From contig WPIO01000006.1 of NCBI GenBank assembly GCA_009760855.2, forward strand, positions 1,715,501 through 1,779,500: a stretch of 64,000 nt of DNA. Reading direction: 5' to 3'. Each line of letters starts with the position of its first letter. Position 1 is the first letter of the stretch. The position numbers and the translations under genes are program-made. Below are positions 57,501 through 64,000 of the stretch, in pieces. The notes beneath the pieces are model-generated. The model saw only the letters and a program-made list of their open reading frames with translations. It was not told where the DNA came from and ran no database searches. Source of the stretch: Cristatella mucedo (Eukaryota > Bryozoa > Phylactolaemata > Cristatellidae).

Positions 57501-58937
57501 GTTGAGCCTATATTTATCACACAGCTTGTATTTGTTTATCCGAGTATTCTGTGCTTTATGGGTGCATGCTTTTTTATCCTACTTTAGTGCCATTTTTAGT
57601 ATGCTTCACTTGCTAAAATGGCAATTATGGGATTCACTGCACACCCACTCTGTGACGTTATGGTACCATCCGAATGAATATTCTGTCTATATGCATTGAA
57701 TTCAAGGTTAATGTTCATATGCATTCAGGCAATATCTAATATGGTGTTAGAAAGTTTACCAAAGTTGTTTAGTGTTTGTTGTTGGTTTTGTTGCAAGCAG
57801 TCTTGTGGTGACTGCGTTATATATTTAATAGTTTTGTACAAAGCACTGTTGATGATTTTATGAATTGGTTTTGTACATGTGTTGGAAGTAGGCAACCTCG
57901 GAGTCGCCATCCGCATGCCATACTATTTGCATTGCCTGTTTATATACTAATATCTTGTATGCTCATGTATACATATATATATATATATATATATATGTAT
58001 ACATATATATATATATATATGTGTACTCATTTATACTTATATATATACTACTTATATACTTAATGTCTTACATGTCTTATTGTGTATACCTTGATAACTT
58101 TCTGCATCCAACACTTCCAGGATCGTCGTCAGACTAACCGATGGTGTATTTTACCGCACATGCCACGATCCCGAATGTCGTGCCAGTGGTTATGAACCAG
58201 ACGGTATGTTTTATTCCTGAGAATTGGCTGGAAGCATGCGTTCAACTACCACCTAAAGCAGAGAAAGTAGCTCATGTGTTGCCACTCGTCTTCATTTTGT
58301 ATGCCTCATCATGTCAAGTATTTTCGTAGGAACACTATGGCGAATATATGCCCCAAACCTTTTATGTGTGTTTCAATCCTTATGATTTTAAGGTGAGGCT
58401 TTGCTTCTTTGCAAGGATTCATTGTGGATAGGGAGGGACAAAGTTGAAGGGGGAAAGAGAATGGGTGAGAAAAGAGAGAGAAAGAGAGAGAGAGAGAGCG
58501 AGATAAGCAGGGAAAGGCCGGTGGACAGGAGTGAGGCAAGGCAATTGAGGGAGCTTTGAGTGGACGGACTGATAGCTACACACGAGTGTTGCAGCACTAT
58601 TGCTTTGCCTTCATATGGAGTGGCAAAGAAACTGCTTTTTTTATGTGCTTGGTGTATTGGTTTACTCGCTGTAGTCATGAAACTGCCAGAGGAGTTGCTT
58701 CCTCGGTATTACTTTCTCAGCGATGATGACGATTTTGACGATCCTGAAGAGGCTATTTGCACGGAGGCTAGTCCAGCAATGTCTGAATGTGGTCAGAGCT
58801 TAGTCACGTGTTCTGAAGCTGCCCCCGAAGATGCATCTTCTTCTTCGTCGTGCCTCCACCCCGAACCTATCAGCAGTGAGGACCTCGTGAAGCCGGTGAC
58901 TTTTGAAAACGATGAGCTGGAATGGGATCCGTTATAG
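37067..58937 (+). CDS. PRIMPOL: PrimPol orthologue (primase-polymerase), twelve exons identified
   Basis: PrimPol reprimes DNA synthesis past lesions in nucleus and mitochondria. Twelve plus-strand exons with matching phases total 1747 nt; adding the two missing bases of the first split codon gives 582 residues plus stop (human 560). The archaeo-eukaryotic primase motifs are intact: DxE in YFDLEF (about residues 128/130), SxH in KFSRHLIF (about 183) and hD in LLCDLGVYTKNRNFR (about 310). The UL52-like zinc site is complete, with C455 and H462 in RWCGRLQREH and C482 and C487 in TCHDPEC; its spacings (6, 19, 4) equal the human ones. The C-terminus has acidic patches where human PrimPol binds RPA. 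The start codon lies in an unidentified exon left of 37067. Intron 6 (42912-50561) is 7.65 kb and filled with retroelements. Confidence 0.96.
37353..37567 (+). repeat. Dispersed repeat family 3, copy A
   Basis: About 215 bp, shared with 56803-57035. It begins near TTCAGCCTACACCAGTAGCC, contains TTCAGTAAAACTCGGGCTCT and ends GGCTGTCAATAAATATTTTCAC. No coding potential is seen. It may be a SINE or MITE. Confidence 0.75.
37568..37640 (-). mobile_element. SINE family 2, truncated tail copy
   Basis: It begins with an A-rich tract, then CAATTCATTTGCATAGACCC and AGAGAACTTAATCTCTATTCAGGCGC. The head is missing. It directly follows repeat family 3 copy A. Confidence 0.7.
38841..38922 (+). CDS. PRIMPOL: PRIMPOL exon: FHRQ segment
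   Basis: 82 nt after GCTCTGTTGCAG, with donor GTAAGT. It encodes LSSPTTCWKVFHRQQEALEF, aligned with the vertebrate IWRLFHRQAQAFNF, and ends on a codon boundary (phase 0). Confidence 0.9.
39972..40123 (+). CDS. PRIMPOL: PRIMPOL exon: first beta-strands of the AEP domain
   Basis: 152 nt after CGTGTGCCCCAG, ending in phase 2 before GTGGGG. It encodes TTAFDGLMAARRYIMRSL and LLAALWAVLSPQY, equivalent to the FALE...R.YLV...FW segment. Sequence identity is low, but position and both splice phases fit. Confidence 0.7.
40110..40195 (+). mobile_element. Possible degenerate SINE family 1
   Basis: GGTTTGATTCCTGCAG resembles the B box, and AGAGGTTGAAGAGTCAGCTACC resembles the family tail. It would overlap the end of a PRIMPOL exon at its left edge. 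The match is weak. Confidence 0.3.
40399..40448 (+). CDS. PRIMPOL: PRIMPOL exon: YEVI segment
   Basis: 50 nt between TTCCGATTTTAG and GTGAGC. It encodes QPAMVGKRHHYEVIGE, matching the conserved HYEVI motif just before the catalytic DxE strand. Confidence 0.9.
42001..42166 (+). CDS. PRIMPOL: PRIMPOL exon: catalytic motif I (DxE)
   Basis: 166 nt after GTGCTTTTTTCCAG, ending in phase 2 before GTGACC. It encodes GTPCKLYFDLEFPTETNAHL and VCRDIDIVDLDS. The D and E of YFDLEF are the metal-binding pair. Confidence 0.96.
42342..42592. repeat. (TG)n compound microsatellite
   Basis: About 250 bp of TG with TATG, TTG and GCATG interruptions, in the PRIMPOL intron between the motif I and motif II exons. 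Z-DNA-forming potential follows from composition. Confidence 0.95.
42838..42911 (+). CDS. PRIMPOL: PRIMPOL exon: catalytic motif II (SxH)
   Basis: 74 nt after CCCGCTTGCAG. It encodes SSDVKFSRHLIFVAPQ and VFVNNIHTG. The His of FSRH contacts the incoming nucleotide in the family. The donor GTGTGG is weak, and the following intron is by far the longest in the gene. Confidence 0.95.
44272..44412 (-). mobile_element. SINE family 1 copy
   Basis: Reverse orientation: AGCTGATTAAACAGCCTC tail, then GGATTCGAACCC near 44371. The head is truncated at the junction with a family 2 SINE that starts at about 44413. It lies in PRIMPOL intron 6. Confidence 0.75.
44413..44498 (+). mobile_element. SINE family 2, 3' half
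   Basis: The B-box region GGCTTGAGCTCC is followed by AAGTAGAGATGAAGTTCTCT and GGGCATTATGCAAAC. The A-box part is replaced by the adjoining family 1 copy. Confidence 0.6.
45192..45285 (-). mobile_element. SINE family 2, truncated copy
   Basis: TAAATAATTCATTTGTATAG, then AGAGAACTTAATCTGTATTC, then GGGGCTCAAGCCC. It lies in PRIMPOL intron 6. Confidence 0.7.
45290..47265. other. PRIMPOL intron 6, unassigned part
   Basis: I see no coding frame, repeat family or structured element beyond low-level AT-rich sequence. The frames present are below 80 codons and unremarkable. Confidence 0.4.
47270..48446 (-). mobile_element. L2/CR1-like LINE copy, minus arm of a head-to-head pair
   Basis: The minus strand from 48446 encodes the RT palm end (GSVLGPVLFTVYTLPLADVI and FHFYTDDIQSHLCF, where the catalytic YADD is YTDD). 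It continues through IGSARISPVESARNLGVVLQ and LHNIAKIRACLDKDTTSKL to the C-terminus, 3' UTR and hairpin tail at 47270. The frames are broken. It lies in PRIMPOL intron 6. Confidence 0.88.
48447..49825 (+). mobile_element. L2/CR1-like LINE copy, plus arm of a head-to-head pair
   Basis: Plus-strand RT fragments begin with a degraded DLSAAFDAINH segment near 48475-48510. PQGSVLSPVL lies near 48655 and LYADDTQ near 48745 (intact YADD, then a stop). Distal RT, C-terminus, 3' UTR and hairpin tail follow to (ATT)n at about 49825. It is oriented opposite to the previous copy and shares more than 1.1 kb with it. Confidence 0.88.
49980..50060 (-). mobile_element. LINE 3' tail fragment
   Basis: GATAATAATAGTACATTTG, then CATCAGAGAACTCAATCGCTTTC: the hairpin tail in reverse orientation, partly degraded. 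Confidence 0.55.
50562..51081 (+). CDS. PRIMPOL: PRIMPOL exon: linker and catalytic motif III
   Basis: The largest exon (520 nt) begins after GTGGTGCCTGTAG with GNFVRHICQPLMRL. A Ser/Ala/Gly-rich linker and a cluster of six Cys (RCLARSCELL...NCCSGCAKADC) follow. It ends with RRILLCDLGVYTKNRNFRLL, the motif III Asp strand, and FLDSLIGNIP. The donor GTGTGC is followed by an 18-base C run. Confidence 0.95.
51109..51126. repeat. Poly-C run in PRIMPOL intron
   Basis: Eighteen consecutive C begin 27 bases after the donor of the 520-nt exon. Similar C or G runs occur at 15703, 26322, 61463 and 62880. Confidence 0.95.
51403..51480. repeat. (TC)n microsatellite
   Basis: About 78 bp of CT repeat in a PRIMPOL intron. 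Confidence 0.95.
51530..51675 (-). mobile_element. SINE family 1 copy
   Basis: Reverse orientation: TATTAGCTGATTTAGCAGCC, then CCACTGAAGGATTCGAACCC. The head ends at about 51675 (GAGCGAGCACCTTA). Confidence 0.8.
51690..52080. repeat. Pyrimidine-rich simple sequence
   Basis: An irregular CT-rich tract (TCTCTC, TCCCTC, CTCTTTC) between two PRIMPOL exons. The long Ser/Leu frame across it is not a gene. Confidence 0.8.
52367..52446 (+). CDS. PRIMPOL: PRIMPOL exon: post-catalytic strand
   Basis: 80 nt between CTTCCTCTGTAG and GTCAGT. It encodes MPSSLVTFDACDQNSRAIG, aligned with the vertebrate LRILTCEPSQNKQKGVG. It enters in phase 2 and leaves in phase 1, exactly as its neighbours require. Confidence 0.85.
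53697..53840 (-). mobile_element. LINE 3' tail fragment
   Basis: (AATAAT)n, then ACATGGTATAGCACCCTCAG and GAACTGAATCTATTTCTAG: a diverged tail and part of the 3' UTR. Confidence 0.65.
54461..54518. repeat. (TC)n microsatellite
   Basis: About 58 bp of CT repeat with one TTT interruption, in a PRIMPOL intron. Confidence 0.93.
54923..55028 (+). CDS. PRIMPOL: PRIMPOL exon: SPFAEID segment
   Basis: 106 nt after TTATCCTTTACAG, leaving phase 2 before GTGCGC. It encodes QSPFAEIDAFIGDHLMRSQG and LRPGAIR, matching SPYPEVDHFVLSLVNKDGIKGGIR in vertebrates. Confidence 0.92.
55430..55501. repeat. 30-bp direct repeat
   Basis: Two identical 30-base copies, 55430-55459 and 55472-55501, both starting TCACTGCTCTCGCACTAACG. 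A 12-base spacer separates them. This local duplication lies in a PRIMPOL intron. Confidence 0.9.
55969..56067 (+). CDS. PRIMPOL: PRIMPOL exon: first half of zinc site
   Basis: 99 nt after CGCTTTGCATCAG, ending before GTGAGC. It encodes WRYFSDSETLVYDVANNRWC and GRLQREHKSNNT. C and H, six residues apart, form half of the C-H-C-C zinc site. Confidence 0.95.
56803..57035 (+). repeat. Dispersed repeat family 3, copy B
   Basis: Matches copy A at 37353: GGCCTACACCAGTAGCCAAC, TTCAGTAAAACTCAGGCTCT and the end GGCTGTCAATAAATATTTTCAC. Both copies lie within the PRIMPOL span in the same orientation. Confidence 0.75.
57964..58022. repeat. (AT)n microsatellite
   Basis: Two (TA)n blocks separated by TATGTATACAT, about 100 bases before a PRIMPOL exon. 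Confidence 0.95.
58121..58203 (+). CDS. PRIMPOL: PRIMPOL exon: second half of zinc site
   Basis: 83 nt after CCAACACTTCCAG, donor GTATGT. It encodes IVVRLTDGVFYRTCHDPECR, supplying the two remaining zinc Cys, and then ASGYEPD. Confidence 0.95.
58675..58937 (+). CDS. PRIMPOL: PRIMPOL last exon: acidic C-terminus
   Basis: The exon begins after TTTACTCGCTGTAG and ends at TAG 58935-58937. It encodes LPEELLPRYYFLSDDDDFDD, a Ser-rich middle and a terminal acidic segment FENDELEWDPL. Two acidic/aromatic patches occupy the region that in human PrimPol carries two RPA-binding motifs. Their function here is inferred. Confidence 0.92.
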
Positions 58938-59044
58938 GAGTACGTGAATCCACTCGCCACCGATGTCGTAGCAAGCTGCAGAGATAATCTGCCTTGTCGC
59001 ACATTGCCGTTATATTTTTATTGCAGTTATTTATTTTATGTTAA

Positions 59045-59160
59045 CATAATAATAATAATAATAATAATAATTCACTTGATAAAGCGCCCTCAGAGAACTT
59101 AATTTCTCTCTAGGCGCTTTACATTTGCTGTAAAGTGAAATGCAATTGAAAGGTAAGTAA
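59045..59160 (-). mobile_element. LINE 3' tail
   Basis: (ATAATA)n, then TTCACTTGATAAAGCGCCCT, AGAGAACTTAATTTCTCTC and GGCGCTTTACATTTGCTG. It lies about 110 bases after the PRIMPOL stop and so may be in the 3' UTR. Confidence 0.75.
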
Positions 59161-59169
59161 AACATATAT

Positions 59170-59322
59170 ATATAATATATAATTCATTTGTATAGCACCC
59201 TCAGAGAACTTAATCACTATTCAGGCGCCTCACATGTATGCCACGGGGTTCGAGCCCACGACCTCAGCCAGACCTTGATCGGGGCGAGCACCTTAACCGC
59301 TGGACCATGCTGGGTCCAGTTG
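59170..59322 (-). mobile_element. SINE family 2 copy
   Basis: Reverse orientation: AATTCATTTGTATAGCACCC, then AGAGAACTTAATCACTATTC, then the B-box region GGGTTCGAGCCC. The head ends ACCTTAACCGCTGGACC. Immediately beside a LINE tail, it shows the shared 3' sequence of the two elements clearly. Confidence 0.82.
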
Positions 59323-59714
59323 TGGCATTACGACTGGGTAGGTGTAGTGGATCTACACTTGTCTTACTGGGATTCCCCCACCCACCAAAATTACGATGAT
59401 CATTCGCCTGTGGTCAATGTTACCCGTGTTTGTACTATCGTGTTCGATTTGTTCGAGTGCTGCTGAACGGCTCCATTCATGGCTGGCAGTGGCACCTGGT
59501 GCAGGCACCGGAATCGCATAGCTGGCGGACTTAGCAGCCGTTTGTCGCCCGTGCTGCAAGGTCCCATCCGTGTTGACGCTTGCCATGCAGATCTCTCGTA
59601 TGGGGATGTCGGCAGTTGTCTTAAGCACCGTTGACTTATTCGTTCTGATAAATATCTATGCTAAAACCCTTTCAACGCCAGACGTTTCGGAATGCTGCAT
59701 TGTGCTGATTTTTT

Positions 59715-59815
59715 CCTATAATTATAATAATAATGCACTTGATAAAGCGCCCTCAGAGAACTCAATCTCTTTCTAGGCGCTTTACATTTGCTGCAAAGGG
59801 AAATGCAATTGAATT
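59715..59815 (-). mobile_element. LINE 3' tail
   Basis: ATAATAATGCACTTGATAAAG, then AGAGAACTCAATCTCTTTCT, then GGCGCTTTACATTTGCTGC. It is one of the best-preserved tails. Confidence 0.75.
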
Positions 59816-59860
59816 GTTTCTGTGGCACCATGCCCACCTTCCCTCATTCTGATAATAATA

Positions 59861-59980
59861 ATATAAGGTTGAGGAAAAGGATCGAGTGCCGTGACTTTTA
59901 TAATAATTTAATGAAATAATTTAAGGAATTTAATGAGTTAATGAAAAACGCGACACGAGCTTTTTCCTCAACCTTATAAT
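59861..59980. mobile_element. MITE-like element with terminal inverted repeats
   Basis: The left end TATAAGGTTGAGGAAAAGG and the right end TTTTTCCTCAACCTTATA are inverted repeats. Weaker complementarity (ATCGAGTGCCGTG against CGCGACACGAGC) extends them to about 28 bp. The core is AT-rich and non-coding. Total length is about 115 bp, flanked by TA-rich sequence. Confidence 0.7.
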
Positions 59981-59999
59981 AACAACAATAATAAGACAT

Positions 60000-61040
60000 G
60001 ATATATCTTCTTAGATAGAACTAAATCTCTTTCTAGGCTCTTTATCTATGCTAGAAAGGATGTCTGTTAATTCGTTAGTGATCACAAGTGCAGCATCAAC
60101 GTGCATAAGCACACAGGAAGGGCAATGCACGTGAACTGAGCAAATACTGCGAGGAACAAGTAAGTTTTTAGCTTCTCTTGAGATTTTGCTAGTTTGGGGA
60201 TGTCTTAGTGTCAGTCGGCATGGAGTTGTAGGCTTTGTGAGCGTAAGAGCTGAAGGCATGGTACCTAAAGGGTTTGATGTTGGTTGTACAGCTTGAAAAA
60301 AAAACTTGAGTGAGAAGAGCTACGATGGCCTGACTAGAAAGTATTTGTAGGATTGGTAGGCTTGATCAGGAGAGAAAAGGATCTGAGGCTAGTGACAATC
60401 TGAAAGTCGATATCCTACTTGATTGAGAGCCAGTGAGCAGGCCGGTGAGAAGTGGTGTAATGCTGCAACTGCTGCGTTCGAGACAGAGAAGAAAAGCTGC
60501 AGAGTTTTGGTGCCCGAGCTGTAAGCATCATATTGCACTGGCCGGAAGACCCTCGTAGTAGTTGGTTGCAAAAGCCCAGATGAGATGTCAAATTCATGGA
60601 CCAGCTTGGTCTCGGTATCCTTATCTAAAGCACGCCCGAATCTGCAATGTTTCATAGCTGAATGCAATTTTTACAATGACGTGGGCAATCTTTACTGCGG
60701 AGCCTCGGTGTGGTCATATAATGAAAGGTCATTTTAAAGCAGACACCCAGTCTGCAGGCAGACGCAACAGGAGATATGGTGGCCGAGATTATTTTTGACG
60801 GCTGGGCTCTCCAGTGTATATGCAGGCATACATATTGGCTCATAAAAATGCTTAATTTTATCTCCTCACCAGAGGGTAGATGTGTGCAGGAACACAAGCC
60901 GATTCGGTTAGCCCGCATTTTTGCAGTGTGGTGCTGTTGTATGAAGCAAGTGCTGTATGACCTACTAATTGACTTGAGTTGTAACGGCCTGGATTTGCCG
61001 ACTTCGGCGAAACAACCAAGTATTTCATTGGGTTTAAAGT
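60000..61040 (-). mobile_element. Highly diverged L2/CR1-like LINE
   Basis: The tail (AACTAAATCTCTTTCTAGGC) at the left leads, on the minus strand, through a 3' UTR to distal RT remnants such as ISPVASACRLGVCF. The order matches the other copies, but the frames are heavily broken. Confidence 0.6.
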
Positions 61041-61224
61041 AAGCCGAAGTAATGGAAGATGCACGTTGTGGCACAGCCATGGGTCCCTTGCACGAGGCCC
61101 GTGAAACGAGGGCTGTTCAGCCATCCTCATATAGCTATCGAGATTCGACACCGAGACATGCATGTCTCACTAATGTTTCATCGGTTCTGGGGTGGTCAAG
61201 GCTCATATGTTAAATAACGTTATA

Positions 61225-61430
61225 TAATAACACGCTTGATAAAGTGCTCTTGGAGAGCTCAATCTCCTAAGCACTTTACATTTGCTGCTAAGGAAGCATG
61301 ATTAAACGGTTAGTAGTATCATGCTCGAAAAACAACACGAATAACATGGTTAGGGGTGACATGCACACAGGGTCAGCATGCAAGTGTGGCTAGTGGCAGC
61401 ATGCACTGTGTCAGCATGCATAAGCGTTGT
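61225..61430 (-). mobile_element. LINE 3' UTR fragment
   Basis: TAACACGCTTGATAAAGTGC tail, then AACATGGTTAGGGGTGACATG, which is the conserved 3' UTR stretch also seen at 35550, 47405 and (reverse) 49680. Confidence 0.7.
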
Positions 61431-63025
61431 AACCTAACTAGATGGGCACTCCTCAAAGACTCCCCCCCCCCCCCCCATTGTCCATCTGCTTTCACCACCT
61501 CACTCTGCTTTTACCATGTATGTACCTCGGCCGGCCAAGCCGGTTAAGCACTTTATTTCACCTGAGGAAGAGGCATGGTGGGCTCTAGTTCAGAGGTGGT
61601 GGTGGTCCTTTATTCTGATCGGGTGGGTCACGTTTAACGTTTGGGCTGACGAGACAACGATTCTAGCGTTCGTATGCAAGCATGCGAGCCCCACCCCTTC
61701 CACTCATCCACGTCAGAAGGACGGTAACCAGCGATGCTCTCTCTCTCTCTAATATCGAATCGGCATCTTAGGCGTAGGTTGCATCCGCGAGTGTGCCGGG
61801 TGGGTGGCGGCATGGCCTGCATTTGGCCTCAATGGGTTGGCTGGGCCTGCATTTGGCAGCAGCTCTGCTGCTTCCCCACCCCTAGGCAGCTCCCCGGGTA
61901 GCAGGGCAGCTCCAGTCGTTGTTGCGTTCGCTATGCTCGCAGACGAAATTCGCTAATGGCAGCCGGAAATCCTCTCTCGCGGCCCCGCGTGTGCTTGTGT
62001 AGCCTTCACCTTGGCTTGCTTCGAATGCCCTATGTCACCGTCAGCTGAGTATGGGACACTGGTAGTGGTTGCAAGTCGGATTTTGTGTTTTTATCTTCTT
62101 TGACTTCTCATCCTATTTAAGGCAGTGTGGCCAAGTATTCGGCTTTTGCACAACACTAGCGGCCCCGAGTGAGTGCACCCATCCGACCAGTATAACGGAA
62201 GGTCCTTTCCAGCTAACCCTTGAAACCAGCAGCCGCCTGTGTTTGAACGATCTCGTCCCAGCTGTGTGTGGGCATCTCGCCTGTCAGGAGTATGGTATTA
62301 AATAGCGAGGTAAATAGAATTCACTCATGCTACACACGTCAGCGACCTGCATAATGGACAGGTTCCCTAGTCAGGAAAAGGCTGGAATGGTTTCTTCCAA
62401 TGATGACTACCTCCGTCAAGTTCAACGCTTAGCTCCATGCCAATCCGCGTCTGTTGTCCTGAGCGGTCGAACGTCATTACGCCTTCAAAACTGCAGCTCA
62501 AGCCTTAATAAGATTGGTGCCTCTGGCAAGATCAAGCCACGGCTCCATGGCAATATTGACCGCTGTGCCGGTCAACCCTTTGCCGGACCTTACTGAGAAC
62601 CTGTCGATCAAGCCTACCTGGCGGTGGCACGGGATCGATGCTTAACTCGGACGTCAGGTTCCGGGCTATCGAAAGAAATGCAGCAAGCTTACTAGCCGTC
62701 ACTGTCTCCAGATTTTTGTGCACTCTAGTACCGCTGGGGGGGAGGAGGGAGAGGGGGGAGCAGCAAGGACACTTTAAAAAGGGCTGAGCCTTTTGATGAG
62801 ACTGCTGAGCTTCGACTGTTCCCAGCTGTAGGCAGTCTAGGCAGCACGAACCACTCCCACACCCATCCCCCCCCGTTCACCACCCCCCCCCCCCCCCCGA
62901 GAGGAGTGTCATCCCGAGACCTCTTTCATATTCTACTGCTCTACTCGTTGGGCGTAGGCGCTGGCGAGATTCCTCCATTATGTAGCTCTCGTATGGCCTG
63001 AGTTGTAGTGAGGCTCAACTGACCG
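61431..63025. other. Intergenic stretch, no recognised gene
   Basis: Mixed GC content with C runs at 61463-61475 and 62880-62898. A 78-codon frame (61516-61752) and an 89-codon frame (62327-62596) show no family signature. GGCCTGCATTTGGC occurs twice near 61815 and 61847. Confidence 0.4.
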
Positions 63026-63029
63026 AAAC

Positions 63030-63900
63030 TTTGTAATGACGGTGGGGAAATGAAGTGCTACTCAGAAATAGCAGAGTCAACCCTCAAAATGATCTCAGCC
63101 AGCTTATCACCCGTAGCACACGAAGTCTGGGTGACCTGTTCCAAGATGATCTTTCACGAGATAATCACACCTGCTCCACAGTTAAGACTTCCAATTTCTG
63201 CAACAATCTGGGCCTGATTAGGTAGGAATACCGCAGTCAAGCTGTCCCATTCATTATCCCGCCCAAAACTTCTCTGAAATACTACTTGCAGGGTATGCTG
63301 ACAGTTGGTGCGAAACTCTGCAATCTCGTTGGAACCTGGTGAGTCTTCTTGATCATGAACACCGCAACTGCTATGTGACATTACTTCTCACCGACTTCCG
63401 CACTGGCTCTTTACCACCTTTAAGCAATCAACTTGAATGATCTGTCACTAGCCATCTTAGTCCCTTCACTCTCACTTCGACCTACGTATCTGAAATACTT
63501 CTAGATCAGGCTTTACATCCTACCATCGCTATTTTGACTTTTAGCATTTTGAATAAATAAATAAAATTCATTCGTGTAGTGCCCTAAAAGAAAACTAAAT
63601 CTCTATCCAGACGGTTCACGAATGTCCCTCTGCTCGACCCCACGACCACGGCCGTCAAATACATTCACCTTTACCTTGGTCGGACGAGCTCCTTAATCAC
63701 TGGGCTAAACCAGCACGTACCTCTAACCAAATTCTTCGGAGACAATGCCTTCAGTTTGAAAACTCCCTTAGCCTGGAACTCACAACCGACTGACATCGCG
63801 ACATTCTCAGACTGGTGAAACTTAAGAAGAAGCTCCCTTTTGTCTCACTGTGTTTGCTCTGTCCTCGTGATTTATCTGCAGTGCGCTTGTGCATGCTACA
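63030..63900 (+). mobile_element. LINE RT fragment split by a SINE
   Basis: Plus-strand remnants resemble the LGVLFQ-D-LS...STVK region (63090-63200) and later SLAWNSQPTDIATFSDW (63765-63815), which is the C-terminal end. A family 2 SINE (63553-63715, opposite strand) lies between them. Confidence 0.6.
63553..63715 (-). mobile_element. SINE family 2 copy nested in a LINE
   Basis: Reverse orientation: AATAAATAAATAAAATTCATTC tail, then GTGTAGTGCCCTAAAAGA, then CTGCTCGACCCCACGACC. The head ends ACTGGGCTAAACC. Confidence 0.75.
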
Positions 63901-63918
63901 ATTGCGGATGCTATCGCT

Positions 63919-64000
63919 AACCTCGAGCCGTGATGGCACACTAAGTAAGGCCGTTGCTCTTCCTGACCTCGGACCCGAGGTCATGGGTTCGAATCCTGCA
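63919..64000 (+). mobile_element. SINE family 1 head, cut by window end
   Basis: CCGTGATGGCACACTAAGTAAGG (A-box region) and GGGTTCGAATCCTGCA (B box) at the very end. The rest lies outside the window. Confidence 0.8.

Overview
The window is nuclear DNA of an invertebrate animal. It holds two divergently transcribed, intron-rich genes that can be rebuilt exon by exon with consistent splice phases: an AMBRA1 orthologue on the minus strand (identified exons 24895 down to 16260) and a PrimPol orthologue on the plus strand (identified exons 37067 to 58937). GT-AG introns, dispersed tRNA-derived SINEs, L2/CR1-like LINE fragments, a MITE, long (GA)n/(TC)n arrays and a decayed Polinton all mark a repeat-rich metazoan genome. 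PrimPol is missing from Drosophila and Caenorhabditis, which argues against flies and nematodes. The taxon cannot be fixed from sequence alone.

Layout. 1-10.3 kb is AT-rich and holds the wreck of a Polinton/Maverick (adintovirus-like) element: packaging ATPase (minus), adenain-type cysteine protease (plus), a fibre-like repeat protein (plus), an unassigned gene (minus) and protein-primed family B DNA polymerase (minus). All are broken by stops or frameshifts, and a LINE endonuclease fragment interrupts them. 10.3-15.5 kb is mostly non-coding, with a 0.47-kb (GA)n array and a possible CpG-type promoter at 13.6-13.9 kb. 15.5-25 kb is AMBRA1: eleven exons coding about 1118 residues, missing only the N-terminal exon(s). 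25-37 kb lies between the two genes and carries SINEs, a 0.53-kb (TC)n array and several retroelement pieces. 37-58.9 kb is PrimPol: twelve exons, about 582 residues, missing only the first codons. 59-64 kb is LINE, SINE and MITE debris.

Function. AMBRA1 is the CUL4-DDB1 substrate receptor that controls cyclin D and autophagy. The exons supply both halves of its split WD40 propeller and a C-terminal dynein-light-chain type TQT motif. PrimPol is the primase-polymerase that reprimes stalled forks. Its DxE, SxH and hD catalytic motifs and its C-H-C-C zinc site are all intact. The two genes form a head-to-head pair, with about 12 kb between identified exons.

Mobile DNA. Two SINE families occur repeatedly. 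SINE family 2 ends in the same hairpin-forming sequence as the resident L2/CR1-like LINE, which is the signature of SINE-LINE partnership. Two LINE copies sit head-to-head inside PrimPol intron 6 and would give a hairpin of more than 1 kb in the pre-mRNA.
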